Shown here: piece by piece, positions 22,738 through 32,400 of the stretch | Layout of the letters: every line of letters begins with the position of its first letter | Position numbering within the stretch: position 1 is the first letter of the stretch | Assembly (NCBI RefSeq): GCF_012489685.1 | Contig: NC_080043.1 | Coordinates: forward strand, 67,635,920 to 67,699,919 | Source of the DNA: Lotus japonicus | Taxonomy: Eukaryota > Streptophyta > Magnoliopsida > Fabales > Fabaceae | Reading direction: 5' to 3' | DNA length: 64,000 nucleotides | Translations under genes and position numbers: made by a program | The notes under the pieces: generated by a model | Told to the model about the DNA's origin: nothing | Database searches by the model: none | What the model saw: only the letters and a program-made list of their open reading frames with translations

Positions 22738-25665
22738 TGTAAGGCCCTAGACTTGTCTTAGTGCCATTTATGCAAAACTTTGAATAAAATGAATTTTTAA
22801 GTTAAGTTTGAAGGTTGACAGATTCCTCCTGTCAACTTGTGTGAATTTTTAGAGGGTCTTAACGACCTCATTTAGGAAAACTTCCTATATGAGAGTTGTA
22901 GCCCTTTAAGTTAAGAAAATTCTCCAAGTGGTTTCGCGTTAATCCGATGTTTGTAGCTCCAGATATTCGGGATTTAATGGACAAAGGTCCAACTGTCCAG
23001 ACCTTGCGAACTCTAATTTAAAACTTTGGGTTAAAGCCTTGTTTAATGTGTTAATTGGGCTGATTAGTGGGCTCAGGAGATCATAATCAGAAGATTAAGA
23101 GGAAGCTTAGTGGGCCAAGTGTGTTTGGATTGCAAAAGAGGGAGCTATGGTTATGAAAACCCTAGCCACACTAACAAAAGGGGGGAAATTCTATTTATTT
23201 TTTTCCTACTGTGCAAAACAGAAAACAAAACACGTGAAACACCAAACACTACAGAGAGCCATCATCACCATCTCCTCACCATCACCGGCTGCCACCCCAG
23301 CACCCACCCAACCACCGCCGGCCGCCGCCAGCAAGAGAGGAGGAGGGAGCGACTGCGAGAGAGAGTGCGACGCGAGCGAGAGAGGGAAAGGAAGAGGAAC
23401 GTGTGGAGAGAACATTGGACAGCAAGGGGAGTCGACTTTCTGAACCTTAGTTCCTCTATATTCAGATCACCCTCAAGGTAAGGGCTGGTCTAGGATGGGT
23501 AGCTTCATTAGGAAATTGTTTGCCATGACTTGATATGAAAGGTTTGTGTGGGAGGGTTTTGCATGAGGGTTGGATATTGGGATTAACTTGCTGGATTCTT
23601 CTTATGATCATGTTCTTACTGGATTTGCCATGAGCCATGTGTTATTCCATATGCTATTCTTGCTTTAGTTCTTGATGCTTTGTGAAGATCCCATGCAATA
23701 CTTGCTAAGTTTGACATGAAACTTAATTGTCCAACATGATGTTTGAGATGTGTTAGGTTCTGAAATCTTTTCTATGGATGATTCCACATGATTATAAAAT
23801 GTTTTAGTTGCTGGAAAATGGCTTTGAAACCGTGTACTTGCATCTCCAAAATTTTAACTTAGGGCAGAAGTGACCCTGCCAGTTTTCTGCACTGGGCAGC
23901 GCACTTCATGGCCCGATATCACCTATTTCCGGTCTTCAGATGAACAAGTGGTAAACTAGAAAGTTGTGAGATTTTGAATTAGCTTTCCAGACATGTGTAT
24001 TTCGAAAATTTTGGTTGAGAAACGAGCTCTGTAGGTCGATTTTAGTGAGCGCTTTTCCTGCTGTCTTTTAAAAAAAAATGGCCGAGACTCTTTTAAGGGT
24101 TTTGGGTGAAATTCTTTCTTCCGATTTATGCACAAGTTCACATGATGCTATGATTAATGGAATTGCTATGAATTATGTGTTGAGATGCATGAGATTTATA
24201 TTCATGATACTTCTTAAGTAAATTATTGTGTTTATTAATTAATTGAATAAGGGGTCGCTCACCTAGCCGTAATTCCCTTTATTCATTGTGAATGTGATAT
24301 TGTGCTAACATAGTTGAGACAAGATTTAATAAGACTCTAGGATAACCATAGAGCCAAACTTAAAAGAGAATGAGACATAACTCGCATGCAAGTGTAATTT
24401 TAATGATGAGATTTGAGATGGACATAGGTCTAGAGTGGACTATGGACCATGAGAACGATGGTACCTTGCACGCGAGGGAGATTTTCTTGAGAACTGTGCC
24501 TCTGCGGACGCACGTGATGTGTTTTGTGGATACTGTGGATCCACGTGATTGAGGTCTTGGACGGTGAGTCCCCCTCTGAGAATTGTGCCTCTGCGGACGC
24601 ACGTGATTGGCCAAGGAGTTTTGGTGGGTTGTGTGAAGTGAGGAATCCGTTAGCATTGACTAATTAACTTGAAACTTTCCATAAGAGATATGTTGTATAT
24701 ATAAATATACTGTGCCTTACTGTGATTTGTTATTGTTTTTCTGTTTGACCTGGCCCTTTCTTGTTTGCTATGTGTTTATTTGGGGGGGGGGGTAGATGAC
24801 GAGAACGACGACGATGGCACATGTCCATCGGTGGACCATGAAACTTGAGGACCAGTACGATGACGAAGCCTGGGGGACCGACACCTCTGGGATTCGGAAG
24901 ATCTATGTCGGAGATGTGTGCATCATTGGGGAGGACGAGGACGGCAACATAGTGGAGAGTCAGATGATTCGGGGAGGGATCTATGACATGCCATACCCGC
25001 CAGCGAGGTTCCTTCAACGCAAGGATGAAGAATCACGAGTGTCACCGGTTAAGCGCGAGGATAGTGAAGAGTCTGTCGCTTCAGTGAACGCGGATGCTGG
25101 AACGAAGCGACGTCCTTATGGTGGTGGTGCCCGTTGGATATTCAACACGAAGGTTGGTCCAAGGCTGAGGAAGAAAGCACGGGGTGGCGAGGTCGAGGTT
25201 CCGAAGAAGGACTCTGCGGGGCAAGAGGGGCAGTGAGTGCATGGGGGTCCCAGTGAGAGCGCATATCTGTCCTTGGAACTTCATTTATTTATTTATTTTC
25301 TTATTTTGCTAAACTTGAGGAGGCAATTGGCTATTTTATGTAACCGGAGTACTTTCACAGGGGGTTTTTCCACACATGGGTGTGGCCACGACATTATTTT
25401 CTACGGTTGTTTTATGATGATGTCATTTAATGCGCGACGTTGATTATGACTTTATTTCAAGTTATCATTATTATTCCGCTGTTTATATTTATTGTTCTTT
25501 CGTTGGAGTTAGGATAAAGAAGTTTTCTGGAGACGTGATAATAAAGAGTTTTCTAAAAAGGAAAAATGAACCCTTATCAGTAAATAAAGAAGAGTAAATT
25601 AATCGGCGAAAATTATTTGCGAAATTTTGGTAATTACTTGACGCTTGAGAAATCGGGGCGTTACA
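22738..25665. mobile_element. Probable solo LTR of a long-LTR retrotransposon
   Basis: 2928 bp beginning TGTAAGGCCCTAGAC and ending ATCGGGGCGTTACA (TG...CA with short inverted ends), flanked by the 5-bp duplication GAATA at 22733-22737 and 25666-25670. I see no PBS, PPT, gag or pol inside, so a solo LTR (Ty3/Gypsy-like in style) fits better than a complete element. It includes a CCACCA-rich stretch, a pair of GCGGACGCACGTGAT repeats (24503, 24593) and a 146-codon ORF. Confidence 0.7.
24796..25236 (+). CDS. Hypothetical 146-aa ORF inside the solo LTR
   Basis: Starts MTRTTTMAHVHRW after a run of ten G. It is acidic in the middle (YVGDVCIIGEDEDGNIVE, GGIYDMPYPPARFLQ) and basic near the end (GGGARWIFNTKVGPRLRKKARGG). 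It has no domain that I recognise, no membrane segment and no signal peptide. G+C is higher than in the surrounding sequence. It may be a remnant of a gene captured by the element or an LTR-encoded peptide. Coding status is unproven. Confidence 0.35.
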   Translation: MTRTTTMAHVHRWTMKLEDQYDDEAWGTDTSGIRKIYVGDVCIIGEDEDGNIVESQMIRGGIYDMPYPPARFLQRKDEESRVSPVKREDSEESVASVNADAGTKRRPYGGGARWIFNTKVGPRLRKKARGGEVEVPKKDSAGQEGQ

Positions 25666-25768
25666 GAATAAGCTTGGGTCAGAATCAGAACCTGTTTGTC
25701 ACAACTAAAAGAGAAAAACGTTAGGGTACCACAATTGTTCATCATCACAAACCTTAATTGTAATCATC

Positions 25769-26682
25769 AAAATATAGAGATACAACCACTGATCAAGCCT
25801 TGATCTTACAGTCGTCACTTCTCTCTCCTCGACACACGACCACCGCCACCTCTCCCTCCTTCGGATCCAAAGCTACCAATACGGGATCCCACCTCTCAGT
25901 AGTAGATCCTAAAGCCCCCATAACGTGAATCCTCACTTGGTCATCTCACTGATGCCTCGCTCTCAGTTTTCTTCTTCTCCACCACCTAGGGTTCCAACCC
26001 CTGTCCGACTTGTCTTACGACGACCTTTTTCCAACGATGGCCAAGGTCCGATCGCTGTAGTCATTGACGTTGAAATTCGGTAGGTGAGAGCGACAGAGCG
26101 GGCAACGAGGAGGGTGGAAGAGGGTCTTTCATATCATCGTCGATCCACCCACTTTGTTGATAGGATCCTTAATATCGTCAATTACTTTCAGATTCGTGGG
26201 CTTTTTGGTCAGATCGAAAGCCTTGTCAGCCTATTTGTGCAGAGACAAGGGAGGATTGGGATGGTCTTTCATTTCGACTTCGTTAGGTACCCTTTTTTTG
26301 GAGTTAGTGTCCCTTTCTATCAACCTGTTGAACGACGTTGTGGTGGGGTCTCGGTCTTTCCGGTGACTCTTGTGAGGTTTTTGAGATTGGAGAGCTCTGG
26401 GTAGGGTGGGCGAGCGGGCTTTCCTTCGACTTCGTCGGTATTTTCTAGTACTGCTCCGCAAACCGTTCCTCTTAATGGGGGAGGGAGAGATCGGAGAGGT
26501 GCCTTTCTTTCTAAGGATGAAGAGATCGTGCTCTCTAGGCTTTCTCGGGTCTCGCCGTGTCGGAGTTTTCCTCCTTCACTTCTATTCCCTGAGATCGTCG
26601 CTGCTGGTTGCAGGGGAGGCGCTGCCCCTTTGGCTGATGAAGAGGGGAGGATCCCCTTTGAGGTTCTCTTTCTTGAGCTGGG
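25769..26682. other. No convincing gene
   Basis: Fairly G+C-rich sequence with CT-rich starts (CTCTCTCCTCGAC near 25830) that resembles a genic 5' region. ORFs at 26084-26404 and 26406-27047 have no domain, and the latter runs through a MITE. Possibly a captured or decayed gene fragment. Confidence 0.4.
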
Positions 26683-26915
26683 TGTGGAGCTCTCGGGTCC
26701 GGATCCTCTCTAGTGAAATTTTCTCAATTTTTCTCCAGTGGACATTTGTGGCGGTTTTGAACCACCACAAAATTTTGCCAGCTGCTACAAAATGCTGCAG
26801 CAAAAAATTGATAGAATTTGTGGCAGTTGGAAACATTTTGTGGCGGTTCAAAACCGCCACAAATGTCCACTGGAGAAAAATTGAGTGGATTTCACTGGAG
26901 AGGATCCCAGCCCGG
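26683..26915. mobile_element. MITE-like long inverted repeat (hairpin)
   Basis: The left arm from about 26700 (GGATCCTCTCTAGTGAAA, then TCAATTTTTCTCCAGTGGAC, ATTTGTGGCGGTTTTGAA) is mirrored by the right arm ending near 26908. The arms are about 80 bp with a short loop around 26790-26830. No clear target duplication was found. Outer flanks GAGCTCTCGGG / CCCGGAGCTC are themselves near-mirrored. A Mutator-like MITE is likely. Confidence 0.65.
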
Positions 26916-28883
26916 AGCTCTCTATTGTTGGTTGTGTTGCAGGTGGTTGTTAGGGCGTGTCGTGCCCTTATCCTTGCCCTTCCCCTCATATGGCTACTAC
27001 ATAAATACGAGTCATTTTATATTTATAAATTCAATAAAATCCATTAGAAAACTACTGATATTGAAAAAATATTTAAACGTGAATGATAAAGTTTGATGAA
27101 GGAGTGTGATCAGTTGATCTCAACTACAACTTACAATGAGTAGAGTCCAGGTAAAATACTGGGTTGGGCGAGCTCATAAGCTAGGCGAGGTGGCCAAAAG
27201 ACAACTTCAATCCACAGTCAGGTAAGAGGCCAAGGTCATTAAGACACACTTTACTCTCATACTTCGAGAGTGGTGTCTTGTGGGCTTGTGGATTGTGAGG
27301 GATCAGCCACTATAGGACCCACCCAGATCTGGAGCTTAGAGTGACTAGGAGAATACTGGATCAGGCTACAAAGGGGCCTTTGAAGGGCAATCTTCCATAT
27401 CTAGTTAGGACTAGGCGACCTGACCTTTGCAGGGGCTAGGAGACGCCTTATAGGCATCAAACTTAGAATATTCCTCTTGTAAGGATTCTTTGGTCGTGGA
27501 TTTATGAGGCTCAAGAGTCCAATTAGGTTAGGATTAGGGTTCGGATCACCCTCACTATAAAAGGGAAGTCATTTATTGTAAAAAATACTTTGCTCATTTA
27601 TTACATGACAACTACATTCTCTACTAGGGTTTCCTTTTTAGGGTGATCTTGTGCTAGACAAGAACAAATACTATATATAGTATTCAACTATTCATCCTCA
27701 TATGTTTACAAAAACTCCAACAAATGTATAAACACCAATAGATGTTGCTCTCAGGGAAGATACTCAATGTTCAGTCAAGAAATGAATGAAGGCTATGTCC
27801 AGGAATCACTAGCTTAGCTTGTTGATACCGGAAAAAAGAAAATTTTGTTCATGAAACTATAGTTGTTGAATGCGAAAAAGTTGCAGGAGCTGCTGCTGGA
27901 AGAGAAAAAGATAAAGAATAAGCTCTAAGAGACATCACTTGAGTTGTCGTCGGAGGCTGGTTTCTAGGCTCAAAATATTTATAATGATATATATATATAT
28001 ATATAGATGATTGTATCTAGTGAGATGAGGTTTCTTATGTGAGAGTGAGAGGAGCAAATATTAACCTTTGGACTATAATTAATGGCTCACGTTAAATTGT
28101 CTCAAAAAGGTATCGTGTGCATCCTTCAAAGGTAATTCATAAACCACCATTTTCTCTTCTTCCTCACAAATTATTTCTCCCTTCCTTCTCGTCTCCTTTC
28201 ATAAAACCTGTTCTTAAAAAAAAATTGGTTGTCCACTTGCTTTCCTTCCATTGATTAGGTTAATTTATTTCCCCTTTTTAAGCCTTCACAGTTGTGCGCC
28301 AGACAACATGCTCCAGAGTGCATAACTACATGCACATAGATATATGATTAGAACCATCCATGGAACGTTAAAACGAAAAGAACCATCCATGGCCACCGAC
28401 AGTGATTTTAGGAAGAAGAAATAGAATTTGCAATCCTTAATTTCTGGAAGTGAGTAATGTCTAATAATAGCTTTGCAAAGAAAAATAGAGTTTTTTTTAC
28501 GGGATCTAATATCAGAACAAAAGAAGCACGTGAGTTATTTTGAACCACTTCTAATCTCAACCATTAAATATGATCAAATGGTTAGAGAGAAAGAGAGAAC
28601 TGAATAATCGGAAGGCTGTCATTCTGGCATAGTAAAGCTGAATAAATAGCTAGATTAAATGATGAGCAGGGAACAGTTTGAAAGGCACATCACGCGCTAG
28701 CATCATTCAAGAGTTCAAATATTCACATGACCATGCTTCAAAAAATAAGTGACGAGAAGCCAACAAAATGGGAAACATCTTCCACAGGAAAATTGGTTAG
28801 CTATGTAACTTGTGATAACCTATTCAGTTGCCTCCCTTAGCAGTGCACTTTCTGTACAATATTATGGACAGAGCTCTAATCTT
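26916..28883. other. Intergenic, LTR-like debris at 27100-27725
   Basis: No coding region that I can support. A TATAAAAG box at 27556-27563, followed by a segment ending CTCCAACA near 27722, resembles the 3' half of an LTR, but neither its left end nor a partner was identified. A (TA)n run lies near 27988-28004. 28100-28883 should contain the 3' UTR and polyadenylation region of NRPE1. The exact site is not evident. Confidence 0.35.
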
Positions 28884-29495
28884 CTACTCTTTGGATTCTT
28901 CTACAGGCGCAGTAGTTTGTGGTTGATCCCCCGCAGGAGTTGGGGTCTGATCCCCTGCTGAAGTTGGGGTCTGGTTCTGCCTTGGACGGGGTTTCCGGAA
29001 ATATTTGCCATTGAATGACTCAGCAAGGTCTGGATATTTTTTCTTTACCAAGTTTTCCAGACACTTTCTATATGAGAAGTCTTCGCTTCGCCCATCCTTT
29101 AAAACCACATAAAGACACCTGCTTACCTGAAAACTGGTGTGTCTGCTTACCTGTCACAAGTGCTCCCAAAATTAAATAAAGGAAAATATAAAGAGACACA
29201 AATATTTTCATGTCTCAATTCATCATACACAAAAGGATACATTATATGGAAGGAAAGAAAGAAACCAAAATGACATCATAAGACAAACATTTTGGAATAT
29301 TTGGAAAGCCCAGCTAAGATCAAATAAAGTATAACTGTTGATGAAAGCTAAAAAGGCAATAAAATAGAATTAGAGGATACCATGACGTAATCAACTCCAG
29401 CACCCATTTTGGTTTCTTTATCTGGGTGGTGTTCAAAGACATTCTCCAGTATAAACTGTTGGTCATCAGCACCCAGCGGATCCCCATCATTATAC
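28884..29495 (-). other. NRPE1: NRPE1 DeCL exons (last two coding exons)
   Basis: The exon 29495-29381 gives YNDGDPLGADDQQFILENVF and HHPDKETKMGAGVDYVMV. The exon 29150-28884 gives VSRHTSFQVSRCLYVVLKDG and FSYRKCLENLVKKKYPDLAE. Together these form the DeCL (DUF3223) domain found at the C-terminus of Pol IV/V large subunits. The tail after it is short, with three TP-x-AGDQ-like repeats (QTPTSAGDQ, TPTPAGDQ), instead of the long QS-rich tail of Arabidopsis. Confidence 0.9.
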
Positions 29496-32400
29496 CTGTA
29501 CCAGGAATTTATCAGAAAATTAGGATAAGAATGAAACAGCTTATGATACAAAATTCATAGAGGAAGTAGAGGAGGGAAGGAAAGCTGATGTAGGAGCTTT
29601 TTAAGATAATTTTAGTATTTTAGTAATTTTACTTATTTGTAATTAAGATCTTTTAGGATCTTAATTATTTTTTGTTAGGAACTTATTTATTTTCAATTAG
29701 GATCTTTTATTTTCAATTAGGATCTTTTAGGATATTATTTATTTTACTATTAGGATATTTTCTTTTCTTATTTAAGCACTTGTGATGTAGGAGCTTTTTA
29801 AGATAATTTTAGTATTTTAGTAATTTTACTTATTTGTAATTAAGATCTTTAGGATCTTAATTATTTTTTGTTAGGAACTTATTTATTTTCAATTAGGATC
29901 TTTTATTTTCAATTAGGATCTTTTAGGATATTATTTATTTTACTATTAGGATATTTTCTTTTCTTATTTAAGCACTTGTGATGTAGGAGCTTTTTAAGAT
30001 AATTTTAATATTTTAGTAATTTTACTTATTTGTAATTAAGATCTTTTAGGATCTTAATTATTTTTTGTTAGGAACTTATTTATTTTCAATTAGGATCTTT
30101 TATTTTCAATTAGGATCTTTTAGGATATTATTTATTTTACTATTAGGATATTTTCTTTTCTTATTTAAGCACTTGTAAGGCATAGCCTATGGGAGTTTTG
30201 ATTGATAATAAAATTTAAGAGTTTTCTCTTCTTCTCTGGTGGATTCCAGTGTATTTTCTAGGGTTTTAGCGCTTGCTAATTTCCTTTCTGGTGGATTCCA
30301 GAAACCTTTTCCTTAGGATTTGCGCTTGCAATCCTAGTACGACTTCCGCTGCATCAAGTGGTATCAGAGCAGGCTTTCTCCTGTCTCTTTTCTTTGCTTG
30401 ATCAACCATGGAAGATCAACCAATGACCAAAGCAGACCTGAAGGATGTTACCGTGGCTCTTACCGCGGCCCTAACTGCTATTACGCAACATATGACACAA
30501 CAGATGATACAACATATGGCGACGTTCACGGCGGCTTTAACGGCGCAGATCAACAATACCAACAACGGTAACCGGGGACGAGACAGGAGAGGGAAACCAC
30601 ATAGGTTTCCGCGCGACAACAACAACAATCGTTCCGCTATATCTTTACCTTCCCAATCTTTGCATTCACCATCCGTATCTCATCCTTATTACCAAGTTCA
30701 GTACTCAACCTCTAAAACCACCGAAACTCCACACCCCCAACCTGCTACTCCAAACCTTATCAATCCTTACCCCAACATATCACCGACTGCAGATCCAATT
30801 TCCTTACCACAACCCCTACCAAAACCTACTTCAAATTCATGTCCCTCTACAAGACCTATGTACGCAACTTCTTCGGAATCTGATTCTCAAATTTCATTTG
30901 CGCCATCCTCTGTTGTTGGCCTGGAAGATGAGGCAAAAACGTTGATGGATGATTTGTGCAGCGAGAGCGCACCAACACCAACACACTGTTCTCTTTTATC
31001 TAGATCTGATGACATCTTAGAGGTTGTACCCCATGTTATATCTGAGCCAGACACCTCTGTCAATTTGGGCATCGAAGCAGTGTTCACACCTTACAATCTA
31101 ACACTTATGGTTGTGCCTCAGGTTCGATATGTCCTTGTTCCCAAGTTTGCACCCCATTTGTTTGGTAATATGCCTGAGAAAAAGGAACTGCAATCCAACT
31201 TGTCTAACTCGCAATTCAGACAATTTATTCCATGCCACTGGAAGTTGTTTCAATCACGGCTAGTTCATCCAGAAATCACACTCCATCAATTTCATGGTGT
31301 TTGGCGAAAACAATTTGATCCTGGCATCAACAAGATGGATGCTAGTGTTTCAAAACAGGAGTCTCCACACTCTTTTCCATGTGCTTTTATTAGATATTCA
31401 ACACTCACTCTCCTTGGTTTAATTTGGAAGCCTTTTGATCCTGGTATTTTGAGGCAACTGAAGTCCTTTATCGTGATGTGAACTCGAGGTCGAGTTCTTT
31501 ACAAGAAGAGGAGACTGATGTAGGAGCTTTTTAAGATAATTTTAGTATTTTAGTAATTTTACTTATTTGTAATTAAGATCTTTTAGGATCTTAATTATTT
31601 TTTGTTAGGAACTTATTTATTTTCAATTAGGATCTTTTATTTTCAATTAGGATCTTTTAGGATATTATTTATTTTACTAATAGGATATTTTCTTTTCTTA
31701 TTTAAGCACTTGTGATGTAGGAGCTTTTTAAGATAATTTTAGTATTTTAGTAATTTTACTTATTTGTAATTAAGATCTTTTAGGATATTAATTATTTTTT
31801 TGTTAGGAACTTATTTATTTTCAATTAGGATCTTTTATTTTCAATTAGGATCTTTTAGGATATTATTTATTTTACTATTAGGATATTTTCTTTTCTTATT
31901 TAAGCACTTGTAAGGCATAGCCTATGGGGGAGTTTTGATTGATAATAAAATTTAAGAGTTTTCTCTTCTTCTCTGGTGGATTCCAGTGTATTTTCTAGGG
32001 TTTTAGCGCTTGCTAATTTCCTTTCTGGTGGATTCCAGAAACCTTTTCCTTAGGATTTGCGCTTGCAATCCTAGTACGACTTCCGCTGCATCAAAAGCTC
32101 TAAAGGCCAAAATAGAGAATATAGACTTGTATCAACAATCAGAATTGACCAAAAATGATCTGCGATAGGTAATATGATAGCTAATGGTATCTTATTCACA
32201 CAAAAAAGTAACTTCCTGAAAAAACTATGGTGGCAGTAAGCAAAACTGGTGAGAACAGAGGTAAAGGTTCTAAAATGGACAGGAATAACACCCACAGCAA
32301 AACTGTTTGTTTAAGCTAACAAAAGTGGTTTGATGATCGTATGGTTTTATGCAAAGAAAATGTTGTCATTTGATTATCATCATAAAAATGCTTTTTATTA

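Larger units (their letters stand above)
14803..25768 (-). mobile_element. Copia LTR retrotransposon C, degenerate, 3' LTR missing
   Basis: On the minus strand, in order: 5' LTR (25768-21635, itself interrupted), PBS, gag, protease, integrase, RT, RNase H, ORF2. Its 3' end is cut by element B at 14802 and no C-type 3' LTR is found left of B. The frame is broken at four or more places (see parts). It belongs to the same family as fragment A, which lies inverted to it. The right LTR end is approximate. Confidence 0.82.
21635..25768 (-). repeat. Element C 5' LTR, interrupted by a 2.9-kb insertion
   Basis: The gag-side end is at 21635 (minus-strand ...CACCTTCA before the PBS). The far end is uncertain, placed near 25768. 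Minus the insertion, the LTR is about 1.2 kb. It is rich in TTCTGA/TCAGAAG motifs between 22390 and 22730. It lacks a partner LTR, so identity cannot be used to date it. Confidence 0.6.
29586..32093 (+). mobile_element. Gag-only LTR retrotransposon (LARD/TR-GAG type) in an NRPE1 intron
   Basis: 2508 bp with LTRs at 29586-30356 and 31516-32093 (TGATGTAGGAGC...GCTGCATCA), a methionine-tRNA PBS at 30359-30370, a purine-rich tract before the right LTR, and a 5-bp target duplication AAAGC at 29581-29585 and 32094-32098. The interior holds one 357-codon ORF and no pol. It lies antisense to NRPE1 between the GW exon and the first DeCL exon and accounts for most of that 3.0-kb intron. The style of the end (CTCGAGGTCGAG before the PPT) recalls Ty3/Gypsy derivatives. 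Confidence 0.9.

Noticed and set aside
26084..27096. ORFs at 26084-26404 and 26406-27047 as genes
   Set aside because: No domain, low-complexity composition, and the second one reads straight through a hairpin MITE.
29586..30180. CRISPR-like array from evenly spaced repeats
   Set aside because: The repeats are contiguous 197-bp units of an LTR without spacers, in plant DNA.
30408..31481. Element in the NRPE1 intron as an autonomous retrotransposon
   Set aside because: No protease, integrase, RT or RNase H motif between PBS and PPT.
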